From CACKLF01 sp002725175 (GTDB taxonomy: Bacteria > Pseudomonadota > Alphaproteobacteria > Rhodobacterales > Rhodobacteraceae), in the NCBI GenBank assembly GCA_002725175.2, contig PBQX02000023.1, forward strand, positions 1-53,946: a DNA stretch of 53,946 nt, written 5' to 3'. Below are positions 16,146 through 25,388 of this stretch, in pieces. Position 1 is the stretch's first letter, and every line of letters begins with the position of its first letter. A model generated the notes under the pieces. It was not told where the DNA came from. It made no database searches and saw only the letters and a program-made list of their open reading frames with translations. The position numbers were made by a program, and so were the translations under genes.

Positions 16146-17680
16146 GCCTTGAAATTAAGAAACTTGAGTAAGCCNAATAAACTTGTGAGTAAAAGGTAAA
16201 GTAGTGCTGAACTTAGAATTAAAAAGAGAAATGAAAGATATTTAATGATNCCGGACTCAAAATTCTTAGAAATATAAAGATCCACATTATATATATAGAA
16301 ACCCATTACTAAGGAGCAAAGAAGGATTAGGGATAATGATTTCTTGAGCATTTTATTTTTATCCAGATTTAGGCGATATTCTCTTGAATAAAAAATCAGA
16401 AGGCCAGTCATTATCCAGCCAGAGATTGTTGTCCCTATTGCTGTGGCTAAAAANCCAAAAAATGGAATTAGGCTAATAGAAATTATAATATTCGCTAGCA
16501 TTGATATGACAGCAAAGTTAAATGGGGTTTTAGTGTTACCATTTGCAAAAAATATTGGAGAAAACACTTTTTGTAGTACAAAAGCAGGCAATCCAAATGC
16601 AAAAATAAATAGGGCTTGAGAGGTAAAAATAGTATCTATTGAATTAAACTCGCCTCTCTCAAATAATATTCTTATTATTGAGTGAGGTATAATTAATATG
16701 GCAATGGTAGCAGGGAATATAAATATTGAACTTGATATGATTGCCTTATGAATGGCCTCCTCTGCCCCTTGGGAATCTTTCATTTTAAATTTTCTGCTCA
16801 GATCGGGTAGTAATACTACCCCTAAAGCTATTCCAATTACACCTAGGGGCAGTTGGTAGATTCTGTCAGCATAATTAAGCCAAGCCACGGCGCCTTCAAA
16901 AAAAGATGATATTTGCCTTCCGATTAAGAGGTTTATCTGCACTACACCACCAGCCAACATGGCGGGTCCTGCTAATAATAAAAAATTTTTTGTCTCAGGA
17001 TTTATGCGCGGAATCCTTATCCNAGGTAAAAGACCTCTAATGTAGCATACCAATGCTATAGCANCCATTTGCAAGATTCCCGCAATGGGTATGGCATATG
17101 TTATAGCCCATCCAATATCAAATTGTAGATGTCTGGCAATCAGTAGTGCTAGAATTAAGCAAATGTTTAATAGTATTGGTGCTGCTGCAGTTATTCCAAA
17201 ATAACCAAGAGAGTTCAAAATAGCTCCATAAGCTGATCCTATTGATATCAAAAAAATGTACGGAAACATTATCCGACCGTAGTCTACACTAAGATTAAAT
17301 TTTTCTGAGCCTGTGAAGCCACTTGCAATAATTATGATTAGTTGTGGCATAAAAATTTCAGCAATTAGAACCAAAAAAATTAGCAAAATTAAGAGCCATG
17401 AGATTATGTTTCCCGCAAATAATTTAAACTCTTTTTTATTTTTTATATGTTTTGAAAGCATTGGAACAAAAGCAGTATTTAATGCCCCTTCAGCAAAGAA
17501 TCTGCGAAACATGTTTGGTAAAGCAAAGGCAATAATGAAGGCCTCAGCAATGATGCCAGATCCTAAAAAAGAAGCCATTAGAATATCTCTAAGAAAACCA
17601 AAAATCCTACTTAAAAGTGTCCAAAATCCTACTGTGAACATCGATTTCACCAGGTTAATTTTTTTTGGTGAAGAGGTCAT
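16142..17680 (-). CDS. murJ: Lipid II flippase MurJ
   Basis: A 512-residue MATE/MOP-superfamily protein with about 14 hydrophobic helices that flips lipid II across the inner membrane for peptidoglycan synthesis. Family landmarks are SRIFGFLRDILMASFLG near residue 22, FALPNMFRRFFAEGALNTAFVPM near residue 50 (given here in part as PNMFRRFFAEGA), and LPLGVIGIALGVVLLPDLSR near residue 275. Its ATG overlaps the glnD stop (ATGA), so the two are translationally coupled, a common arrangement in alphaproteobacteria. Confidence 0.96.
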   Translation of the reverse strand: MTSSPKKINLVKSMFTVGFWTLLSRIFGFLRDILMASFLGSGIIAEAFIIAFALPNMFRRFFAEGALNTAFVPMLSKHIKNKKEFKLFAGNIISWLLILLIFLVLIAEIFMPQLIIIIASGFTGSEKFNLSVDYGRIMFPYIFLISIGSAYGAILNSLGYFGITAAAPILLNICLILALLIARHLQFDIGWAITYAIPIAGILQMXAIALVCYIRGLLPXIRIPRINPETKNFLLLAGPAMLAGGVVQINLLIGRQISSFFEGAVAWLNYADRIYQLPLGVIGIALGVVLLPDLSRKFKMKDSQGAEEAIHKAIISSSIFIFPATIAILIIPHSIIRILFERGEFNSIDTIFTSQALFIFAFGLPAFVLQKVFSPIFFANGNTKTPFNFAVISMLANIIISISLIPFFXFLATAIGTTISGWIMTGLLIFYSREYRLNLDKNKMLKKSLSLILLCSLVMGFYIYNVDLYISKNFESXIIKYLSFLFLILSSALLYLLLTSLXGLLKFLNFKA

Positions 17681-20439
17681 TGCATTGCCTTTTTCGCACC
17701 GTATTCTATAGCATCTTTAAGTTTCTTTGTTATTTGCTGCTGACGTAATTTGCTATAAATCTTTAAGCCAACAAGATCTTTTACATAAAAGCTATCGACA
17801 GCTTGTTCTCCATATGTAGCAATAATTGCGGAAGAAATAGAAATATTAGCACCTGAGAGTGTTCGAGTTAAATCAAATAGAAGTCCTAGACGATCCCGAG
17901 TGTCGACTTCTATAATAGTATAAATATCAGAACCATTATTATCAAAAGTAATTGTCGTGGGTATTTTAAATTCTTTTTCGCTATCCTTAAATTTCCCTTT
18001 TTTAATTAGAGCNTCTCTCGTAACAAATTCACCAGATAGGGATTTTTTGATTAAAGCCTTCAGTTTTTCAGTGTCTGAATTTTCAAATGGCTTTCGTTGT
18101 TTGTTTTGAATCCAAAATGCTGAGGTTGCTATACCATCTTTTGTCGTATACGTGCGGGCATCGACTACATTTGCCCCAAATAATGCTATCGAGCCTGCTA
18201 GACGTGCAAAAATGCCAGGATGATCATTCATTACGAAACAAGCTCTTGTAGCATCTCTAGATTTGTCTGTCGTAATATCAGACATTACTTGATCCTCGTT
18301 CAGAGAGTTAATAAGTGAAAACAAAGTTACATGGGTTTCTGTGTCTAATCCCAACCAAAATCTATCATAATGCCTTTCAAAAGAATTTTTGTTGTATTTC
18401 TGTGAACTCTTATGCAGTTTTGACTTTAGTTTATCCTTTGCTGTTTTTATTGATTCAATAGAGCTCAATAAATTTCCATCCTCTAAAGCGACAATAGAGT
18501 CACGGTAAAGTTGTCTAATTAATACGGCCTTCCAGTTATTCCATGCTTGTGGACCGACCCCTCTAATATCACATACAGTAAGTACAGTAAGTAAATTCAA
18601 TCTATTCTTACTTTGAACGATATTAACAAACTCTTTGACTGTTTTAGGATCTGAGATATCTCTCTTCTGGGCAACATCCGACATCAGTAAATGATTTTTC
18701 ACCAGCCAAACAATTAATTCAGTTTCTGCTGCATCTAAACCCAGTCTTTTAGAAACTTTACTAGCTATCCGAGAACCAGCTATTGAGTGATCTTCTGGTA
18801 GGCCTTTCCCAATATCGTGGAGAAGTAATGCAAGATATATTACTTTTCTATTTACCCCTTTTTCAAGTATTTGGGAAGCGATTGGTAGATCTTCAGTGAG
18901 TTTTTTATTTTCGATAAGCGCGAGATTGATAATACATTGGATTGTATGTTCATCAACGGTATATGAATGATACATATTAAATTGCATCATCGCGACTATG
19001 CGCCCAAATTCAGGAATAAAAGCTCCTAAAAAGCCTACTTCATTCATCCGGCGAAGGGCGCGCTCAGGATTATTGTAATTGAGTAAAAGTTCTAAGAAAA
19101 TTTTTACGGTTTCTGGGTCTTTTCTATATTTTTCATTTACACATGCTAGATTTCCAGCAACTAATCTTAAGGCATCAGGATGAATTAACATTTCAATTTC
19201 TAATCCATGCTTAAAAAGAAGGATAAGATTTTTCGGATCCTTTAAGAATGTTTTGGGATCAGAGATATTAAGCCTTCCGTGCTCAAAAATAAAACCTTTT
19301 GGAGCGTTCTCATGGGCAAATTTAAACGCATTTCTAATAGAGTTTCTTATGTTGGGTTTATTTAAAACATGTCTAGCTTCCATTGCGGTCAAAAATATCC
19401 TAGTTAGCTCTCCAACTTGCTTTGCACGTAAAAAATATGTTTGCATAAAAAGTTCAACGCTTTCTCTTCCTCCTTTCTTTCTAAAGTTTAATAAATTAGA
19501 AATTTCAACCTGATAATTAAAGTGAAGTATTTCCTCGTTTCTACCTGCAATTAAATGCAGCAAGCATCGAACAATCCATAAGAATTCTTCGGCTTGCTTA
19601 AAAGCTTTGAATTCACTGTTCGTAAAAACATCATATTTTATCAACTCCTCAGGAGTTTCTGCCTTATAAATATATTTTAAAATCCAATATAAGGTTTGAA
19701 GATCGCGCAATCCACCTTTGCCTTCTTTTACATTCGGTTCAACGACATATCTCGCTTCACCATTTTTTGCATGCCTTATCTGCCGTTCTTTCAATTTCGC
19801 TTCAATAAATTCTGCTCCTGAGTTTTGGAAGAGGTTACTCCAAAGCCTTTTCTTTAATTCTTTTGAAAGTTCAAAATCGCCAATTAAGTGTCTNTGTTCA
19901 AGTAACGCAGTACGGATGGTAAAATCTTTCCGTCCAAGAGCTAAACACTCTTCAATAGAGCGAACAGCGTATCCNATCTTTAACTTCATATCCCATAAAG
20001 CATAAAGAACAGTTTCTATTACTTGTTGGTATTCTATAGAACTTTTTTTAGGTAATAAAAAAAGTAGATCAATGTCAGAATAAGGTGCCATTTCGGCTCT
20101 TCCATAGCCTCCAACTGCCATTATAGTTATTAATATAGGCTCCTTTTTAAATTTTTGTCTGTATTCACTTTTTGCAATTTCTGTGGCAAGGTTTATTACA
20201 TCATCAGTTATTTCGGTATATGTTTTTAATACCTTTCTAACTAGCTTAGGATTTTCAAAAAATTTTGATTCCATGGAGAGTCTAGCATCATCATAAGCAT
20301 CTCTGATTACTTTTAATGCAGCTTTCCTGGGTTTGTCACAAACACTTTTTGAACCTAAAACTTTAGTAATTTTGGATTTTAATTTAGGAAGATCCAATTT
20401 AGGGAAGATGATTTCTTTTTTGGTTGCATTATTTGCCAT
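17677..20439 (-). CDS. glnD: PII uridylyltransferase / uridylyl-removing enzyme
   Basis: Bifunctional nitrogen sensor that uridylylates PII when glutamine is low and de-uridylylates it when glutamine is high. The 920-residue chain has all domains in order. The nucleotidyltransferase motif is GGYGRAEMAPYSDIDLLF (residues 110-127). A helical linker follows, then a central HD domain with LLHDIGKGLPEDHS. Two C-terminal ACT domains follow, the first around ACFVMNDHPGIFARLAG, the second around VDTRDRLGLLFDLTRTL. All key Asp and HD residues are intact. It shows that classical PII control is kept. It overlaps murJ by ATGA. Confidence 0.97.
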   Translation of the reverse strand: MANNATKKEIIFPKLDLPKLKSKITKVLGSKSVCDKPRKAALKVIRDAYDDARLSMESKFFENPKLVRKVLKTYTEITDDVINLATEIAKSEYRQKFKKEPILITIMAVGGYGRAEMAPYSDIDLLFLLPKKSSIEYQQVIETVLYALWDMKLKXGYAVRSIEECLALGRKDFTIRTALLEXRHLIGDFELSKELKKRLWSNLFQNSGAEFIEAKLKERQIRHAKNGEARYVVEPNVKEGKGGLRDLQTLYWILKYIYKAETPEELIKYDVFTNSEFKAFKQAEEFLWIVRCLLHLIAGRNEEILHFNYQVEISNLLNFRKKGGRESVELFMQTYFLRAKQVGELTRIFLTAMEARHVLNKPNIRNSIRNAFKFAHENAPKGFIFEHGRLNISDPKTFLKDPKNLILLFKHGLEIEMLIHPDALRLVAGNLACVNEKYRKDPETVKIFLELLLNYNNPERALRRMNEVGFLGAFIPEFGRIVAMMQFNMYHSYTVDEHTIQCIINLALIENKKLTEDLPIASQILEKGVNRKVIYLALLLHDIGKGLPEDHSIAGSRIASKVSKRLGLDAAETELIVWLVKNHLLMSDVAQKRDISDPKTVKEFVNIVQSKNRLNLLTVLTVCDIRGVGPQAWNNWKAVLIRQLYRDSIVALEDGNLLSSIESIKTAKDKLKSKLHKSSQKYNKNSFERHYDRFWLGLDTETHVTLFSLINSLNEDQVMSDITTDKSRDATRACFVMNDHPGIFARLAGSIALFGANVVDARTYTTKDGIATSAFWIQNKQRKPFENSDTEKLKALIKKSLSGEFVTRXALIKKGKFKDSEKEFKIPTTITFDNNGSDIYTIIEVDTRDRLGLLFDLTRTLSGANISISSAIIATYGEQAVDSFYVKDLVGLKIYSKLRQQQITKKLKDAIEYGAKKAMQ

Positions 20440-20463
20440 TTTTAAGTGATTGTTCTCATAATA

Positions 20464-21695
20464 TTAATAGAATGTTTCCGGAGGGTTTTTTATAATTTTA
20501 ACTCTTCCAGCCTGACTTTCACCAATACCCAATAATCTTTCCAGGGAACCATTAGGAAGTAAACGGAAAGCACCTAAGACACCTAAGAATCCAGAAGAGT
20601 TTGTCAAAGCTGAAATTGTAAATGGGTCGGTAATATAAGTTTCTTTAGAATTTTTTATTAAGGCGCCAATAGCGGCAATAGTATCGTAAGCAATTGCCGA
20701 TTCCAGTGATGGCTTTGAACCATATAATGCATGGTATCGCTTGAGAAATTCGTTGATCCTTTTTTTATTTATTAGAGGAAACCAGGCATTTTTTAAGGCA
20801 GGTTCCGTTAAAAGATTACTTTTTGTGGACCATCGAGATAAACCAATGACTTGAATTCTTGAGCCTTCACTTTCAGCCATTAATTCTTTAAGAGAAGCTA
20901 ATACAAAAACCATATTTTGATCTGGCGTCCCTAATATTATTACTGCTTCCTTACGAGAGTCGGAGTGAAATTTTTCAATAATACTTTTCACTTCTGTAAG
21001 ATATTTTGAAGTATCTGATACCTTCACATATTTTAATATAGTGCCTTTTTTTTTTTCATAATCAGCCTTTTCAAGTCAGCTAATTCTATATCATCTTCTT
21101 GATTAATGCCTTCTAAGACTAAAAAATTATTGTAACCTTCATTTATTGAATATTNTAAAACTTGATCAGCTAGGTTTATCTTCCCAATTCCCATATTAAA
21201 AATATTGTGACCTAAAGGTTTTTCATGTGCTGAAAAACTTAATAACTTTTTTCCTGAAACTTTTAAAATAGATGCTAGCGAAAGTGCTTCTTCATTATCT
21301 AGAGTTCCTATGGCAATTTGAATATCATCATTTANAGCTTCTTCGGCTTTTTTTTGGATTGTTTCTAGAGTGCCATCTGTTTCATATAAAATTATTTCTA
21401 AAGGCATGGGGCGTAGGTCTTCAGCGGCTAATTTGGCAGAATTATAATAATTTTTAGCCTTATCCGTCACAAATTGACTTTTATGCTTCGTAGGCAGAAA
21501 TAAGCCAATCCGTATTGCTTGGGTTATCTCTATTTCTAGTTTATTATTATTGGCGGGCTGAGTATTGCAAGCAGAAGTCATTATTAAAATTATCAAAAGA
21601 CCAAAAAAAGCAGTTAACCTTCGTCTAATATATTCGACGTGGAAAGGGTCAAGATTTTGCCTCTTCTTGTAGTATGCTTTCCAGATTNTTTTCAT
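20464..21695 (-). CDS. LpoA/LppC-like penicillin-binding-protein activator lipoprotein, frameshifted at an A11 tract
   Basis: Two abutting reading frames form one gene. The upstream part (21033-21695) has a long positively charged N-region, a hydrophobic segment and lipobox TSAC. It then shows a periplasmic-binding fold start (IRIGLFLPTKHKSQ) and runs to LIMKKKKALY before a stop. With one extra A in the A11 run (T11 at 21046-21056) it reads LIMKKKKGTILKYVKVSDTS and continues as the downstream part, with AIAYDTIAAIGALI and GFLGVLGAFRLLPNG, to 20464. The type I binding fold and divergence from rsmI match alphaproteobacterial LppC/LpoA-like proteins. The start at 21695 is chosen because the longer frame begins with TTG and overlaps rsmI. 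Confidence 0.78.
21046..21056 (-). repeat. A11 homopolymer (coding strand) at the lppC-like frameshift
   Basis: Eleven T on the given strand, read as ATG followed by A11 in the lipoprotein gene. Twelve A would keep one frame through the whole protein. This is the same type of lesion (one A short) as in tsaB. Confidence 0.9.
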
Positions 21696-21778
21696 TTTAT
21701 CAGGTGGGTGCCACTTTTTATCTATATGAAAGACTAAACTATGTTTAAAGGAAAGTAAAAATTCTGTAAAATGTGTCA

Positions 21779-22639
21779 ATGGAAACGAATCTAAAAGCTG
21801 GATTATATTTNCTCTCNACGCCTATAGGTAATAGAGGAGACATAACAATACGGACACTGGAAATTTTAAAGGAATGTGATCTAATTGTGTCAGAAGATAC
21901 TCGTGTGGCAAGGAAGTTATTATCAATGTATCAGATTTCTCTAGATGGAAGAAATCTTGTTTCTTATTCAGATAATAGTAATTCTTATGCGCGTAGGAAA
22001 ATAGTTGAATCAATTCATAATAGTAAATCTGTTGCTTTAATTTCTGATGCAGGGTCACCGCTAATTTCTGACCCTGGTTATAAATTGGTTTGTGAGGTTA
22101 TAAGCAGTGGAGCTGATGTGCATAGCATACCGGGACCAAGTTCAGTAATATCCGCTCTATCCTTGTCTGGTTTGCCGTGTGATAAATTTTATTTTCATGG
22201 GTTTTTGTCCAGTAGAGAGAAGAAAATATTAGAAGAATTAGAGAGACTTAGGGATTATTCCTGCACAGCAATAGTTTTTGAGTCATCAAGACGNTTAATT
22301 AAGACCCTAAAATATATCGGGAGAACATTTGGTCAAAATCACTTGGTGTCAGTTTGTCGTGAGATGACCAAAAAATTTGAAGAGATCCGAAGAGGCACTG
22401 TAGAGGAGTTATTAGAAGAGTTTGACAGTAGAGAAAAAGTGAAGGGAGAGGTGGTCTTGGTTATTGGGCCAAAAACTTTCCATAAAATGGATAGTGTTCA
22501 GATAGACAAGTACTTGCATTATGAACTTNAGACAAGAAGTGTTAAAGATACTGTTGAAATCCTTTCTAAGACACTATCTCTTTCAAAGAGAGTACTTTAT
22601 GATCGGGCTTTAGTAATTAAAAATAAATTAACAAAATAA
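21779..22639 (+). CDS. rsmI: 16S rRNA (cytidine-1402 2'-O)-methyltransferase
   Basis: SAM-dependent (SPOUT-unrelated, tetrapyrrole-methylase fold) enzyme that methylates the ribose of C1402 in the ribosomal P site. Motifs are TPIGNRGDITIRTLEIL at the N-terminus, VSEDTRVARKLLSMY, ISDAGSPLISDPGY (residues about 80-93) and IPGPSSVISALSLSGLP. At 286 residues it has the usual length. ATG at 21779 is preferred over a GTG two codons upstream. The gene is divergent from the lppC-like gene, the usual pairing, and is followed after 17 bp by gshB. Confidence 0.95.
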   Translation: METNLKAGLYXLXTPIGNRGDITIRTLEILKECDLIVSEDTRVARKLLSMYQISLDGRNLVSYSDNSNSYARRKIVESIHNSKSVALISDAGSPLISDPGYKLVCEVISSGADVHSIPGPSSVISALSLSGLPCDKFYFHGFLSSREKKILEELERLRDYSCTAIVFESSRXLIKTLKYIGRTFGQNHLVSVCREMTKKFEEIRRGTVEELLEEFDSREKVKGEVVLVIGPKTFHKMDSVQIDKYLHYELXTRSVKDTVEILSKTLSLSKRVLYDRALVIKNKLTK

Positions 22640-22656
22640 GTGTGTAGGTTAAATTA

Positions 22657-23613
22657 ATGTCATTAAGAATTGCATTTCAAATGGATCCATTAAGTGAAGT
22701 GGATATTAACGCTGATACTACTTTTCGATTGATAGAAGAGGCACAAAAAAGAGGTCATTCAAATTTTGTCTACAATCCGGAGACCTTAAAATTTGATCAG
22801 GGTGCAATTAAGGCATCTGGTTCACTGGTTAAGGTAGACAGAGAGGCCGATACCGTGGTTTGCTTAGAAGAGCAAACAGAATTATTACTAAATAGTTTTG
22901 ACATTATTTGGCTAAGGCAAGATCCGCCTTTCGATATGCTTTATATTACTACCACGCATATTCTAGATTTGATTTCTCCAAATGTGTTAGTAGTTAATAA
23001 CCCATTTTGGGTAAGAAATTTTCCAGAAAAGTTACTAGTTTTGCAATTTCCCAAATTAATACCTCCAACGCTGATTTCGAGAGATTTGGATGCTATGAAA
23101 AAATTTCATAATGATATCGGCGAAATAATAGTTAAGCCACTTTATGGAAATGGTGGGGANGGAATATTTAAGCTAAGTAAAGGGGANCCAAACCTATCAG
23201 TAATTTTTGAGCTATTCATTAAGAACTCAAGAGAGCCTCTGATATGCCAAAAATATTTACCTCAAGTTAAGAGCGGTGATAAGCGAATAATTTTAATTGA
23301 TGGTGAGCCAGTTGGTGCGATCAATAGGGTGCCAAAACTGGGGGAAGTNAGATCAAATATGCATGTAGGAGGTACTCCTGAGAAAAGTANCATTTCGAAA
23401 TCTGATCTCAAAATTTGCAAAGAGATAGGCCCTACTCTTAAGGAAAATGGGCAATTTCTTGTTGGAATTGATGTTATAGGAAACAATTTAACCGAAATAA
23501 ATCTTACCTCCCCAACAGGAATTCAAGAAATAGAGCGTTTCGATGGTGTTAATATGGCTGGAACAATGTGGAAATTATTGGAAAAAAAGGTAGTAAGTGG
23601 GAAAAAAAATTAA
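22657..23613 (+). CDS. gshB: Glutathione synthetase
   Basis: ATP-grasp ligase joining gamma-glutamylcysteine and glycine, 318 residues. Recognisable blocks are the N-terminal IAFQMDPLSEVDINADTTF, the middle VKPLYGNGGxGIF (glycine-rich ATP loop near residue 165), RIILIDGEPVGAINRVP (near residue 210), and the C-terminal IDVIGNNLTEINLTSPTG with metal-binding Glu and Asn. The gene follows rsmI by 17 bp and overlaps the HAD gene by 17 bp. In many proteobacteria yraN lies between rsmI and gshB; it is absent here. Two N bases in the ATP loop do not affect the call. Confidence 0.96.
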   Translation: MSLRIAFQMDPLSEVDINADTTFRLIEEAQKRGHSNFVYNPETLKFDQGAIKASGSLVKVDREADTVVCLEEQTELLLNSFDIIWLRQDPPFDMLYITTTHILDLISPNVLVVNNPFWVRNFPEKLLVLQFPKLIPPTLISRDLDAMKKFHNDIGEIIVKPLYGNGGXGIFKLSKGXPNLSVIFELFIKNSREPLICQKYLPQVKSGDKRIILIDGEPVGAINRVPKLGEXRSNMHVGGTPEKSXISKSDLKICKEIGPTLKENGQFLVGIDVIGNNLTEINLTSPTGIQEIERFDGVNMAGTMWKLLEKKVVSGKKN

Positions 23614-24214
23614 AGGCTATGTTTTTGATATAGGAAACGTTTTAGTGAGTTGGTCGCCTTCCAATATTACAAAAAAGTATTTTGATGGTAGCCCTTCAAA
23701 TAGTGACAACTTAAATCAGGTAACCGAGGAGATGAATTTAAGGATAGATAAGGGTGAACCTTTTCAGGAGGTCATAAAAGAGTATATAAATAAGTACCCT
23801 AAATTTGAGGAAGTATTATTAGATTGGAGAGATAATTGGATACAGATGTTTCAACCTAAAATTACCGGCACATGGTTAGTGCTTGAGGAACTCAAGCAAA
23901 TGGGTAGTCCAGTTTATGCTTTGTCAAATTTNGGGAAGGAGACTTTTGAACTTGCATGCCATTTTTACCCAGAACTTAAATCTTTTAATTTTTGCTTTAT
24001 TTCTGGTTATCTTGGATTAGTGAAACCAAATGAAAAGATTTATGAGCTTGTGGAAGAAAAGTCCGGCTTTCGGTCTGGTGAATTATTTTTCGTAGATGAT
24101 CGAATTGACAATTGCAGAGCAGCGTCAGAACGGGGATGGATAGTTCATAGATTCACGAACCCTCAAAGGCTCAGGGACCATTTGAATTCTTTAGGAATAA
24201 GGTTGAAAAGCTAA
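23597..24214 (+). CDS. HAD-superfamily hydrolase (subfamily IA, YihX-like)
   Basis: A 205-residue haloacid-dehalogenase-like hydrolase. Motif I is FDIGNVLVSW, with the nucleophilic Asp near residue 11 and the xGN form seen in the YihX-like group. Motif II is YALSN, motif III the Lys of GLVKPNEKIY, and motif IV FFVDDRIDNCRAA. It is probably a phosphatase acting on a small phosphorylated metabolite; the substrate is unknown. GTG at 23597 is the start: it lies within the gshB end (17-bp overlap), with AAGG 6-7 bp upstream, and leaves the expected short lead before motif I. Confidence 0.88.
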   Translation: MGKKIKGYVFDIGNVLVSWSPSNITKKYFDGSPSNSDNLNQVTEEMNLRIDKGEPFQEVIKEYINKYPKFEEVLLDWRDNWIQMFQPKITGTWLVLEELKQMGSPVYALSNXGKETFELACHFYPELKSFNFCFISGYLGLVKPNEKIYELVEEKSGFRSGELFFVDDRIDNCRAASERGWIVHRFTNPQRLRDHLNSLGIRLKS

Positions 24215-24257
24215 GGTTACTTCGATACACCTTTAAAAAAATAATTTGGGGTTCATC

Positions 24258-24899
24258 NTGACTTTTAGAGCAGGGATATATCTGGCAGTTTTATCGATGG
24301 CTGCAATAGTTATATTGTCTAACATTTTAGTGCATTTTTTGCTAGGTGAATGGCTTACATATGCTGCTTTCACATATCCTTTCGCTTTTTTAATTACTGA
24401 TCTNTCTAACAGATTATATGGATCTAAGGTTGCACGATTAATCGTTTTAATAGGATTTTTTACAGGTATTTTGGGTTCCTTAATAGGAACACAAATTTAT
24501 GGAGAGTTTGGGCCACTTGTAACTTTAAGAGTTGCGATTGCTTCAGGTGCTGCATTTTTGCTTTCTCAATTACTGGATATTAAGTTATTTTATTTATTTT
24601 TTTCCAAAANCCAGTGGTGGAGGGCACCCTTATTTTCTTCCATTATAGGGGGCTCTNTTGATACATTGCTATTTTTTTCCGTTGCATTTGATTCAAACTT
24701 TTCATTTTTGGAACCTTCAAATGATGTATCATGGGCAAATACTACTAGTCCGCTTCTCGGTTGGGGCCCAGAAGTGCCNTTCTGGTTNAGNCTATCAGTT
24801 GCTGATTTCATTATTAAGTTAGGGATAGTTTTTGTTTCACTAGTACCATTCAGGTTAATCCTGAACAAGGTTGTGTATATTGAAAATGTGGAAGTATAG
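24258..24899 (+). CDS. YhhQ/VUT-family queuosine-precursor transporter-like membrane protein
   Basis: A polytopic membrane protein of about 213 residues with six hydrophobic segments. The blocks LSNILVHFLLGEWLTYAAF, FLITDxSNRLYG and ASGAAFLLSQLLDIKLFY are typical of the YhhQ/VUT family, known in E. coli for uptake of queuosine precursors (preQ0/preQ1). The start is taken at 24258, where the codon is written NTG: it directly precedes TFRAGIYLAV and is preceded by GGGG, whereas an in-frame TTG four codons upstream adds only MGFI. It ends 6 bp before the convergent smpB. Transport of a queuosine precursor is inferred from family. Confidence 0.86.
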   Translation, partial: XTFRAGIYLAVLSMAAIVILSNILVHFLLGEWLTYAAFTYPFAFLITDXSNRLYGSKVARLIVLIGFFTGILGSLIGTQIYGEFGPLVTLRVAIASGAAFLLSQLLDIKLFYLFFSKXQWWRAPLFSSIIGGSXDTLLFFSVAFDSNFSFLEPSNDVSWANTTSPLLGWGPEVXFWXXLSVADFIIKLGIVFVSLVPFRLILNKVVYIENVEV

Positions 24900-24905
24900 C
24901 TTACT

Positions 24906-25382
24906 TTAGCTCCTCTCTTTCAAAAGTCTGGCCTTTTGTTTTTTCCAGTCTCTTGCTTTCTCTACTTCGCGTTTGTCTGGAGCTCGTTTTCCTTTGGCTA
25001 ACCCCAAAAGAAGTTTTACTCGACCTTTCTGATTAAAATACATTTTTAAAGGAACCAGGGTCATACCATCCCTGCCAATCGCCTGCCACAACCTTGAAAG
25101 TTCCTTCTTACTGACAAGGAGTTTCCTAGGTTTTTTTTCTTCATGTGTGAACGTTTTTGCATGGGAATAATTTGGAATGAAACTATTTATCAACCAAAGC
25201 TCTCCATGCTCAACTGAAGCATAACTTTCACTTATGCTGCTTTTACCACCTCTTAAAGATTTAACTTCTGAACCTTCGAGTACAATCCCACATTCTATAT
25301 TATCTTCAATAAAAAAATTATACCTAGCTTTTCGGTTTTCTATTGTTGGAGACGATACAGAATTTTGGTGTTTCTTAGGCAT
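24906..25382 (-). CDS. smpB: SsrA-binding protein
   Basis: Partner of tmRNA in trans-translation, rescuing stalled ribosomes. The 158-residue protein shows the OB-like core: NRKARYNFFIEDNIECGIVL, with EGSEVKSLR and SISESYASV, then LVPLKMYFNQKGRVKLLLGLAKGK (given in part as LVPLKMYFNQKG). The basic tail KKQKARLLKERS binds the ribosomal decoding region. ATG at 25382 is preferred to a TTG two codons earlier, directly abutting the dapA stop. It follows dapA with almost no gap, an order common in alphaproteobacteria. No tmRNA gene is in the window. Confidence 0.96.
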   Translation of the reverse strand: MPKKHQNSVSSPTIENRKARYNFFIEDNIECGIVLEGSEVKSLRGGKSSISESYASVEHGELWLINSFIPNYSHAKTFTHEEKKPRKLLVSKKELSRLWQAIGRDGMTLVPLKMYFNQKGRVKLLLGLAKGKRAPDKREVEKARDWKKQKARLLKERS

Positions 25383-25388
25383 ATCCAA

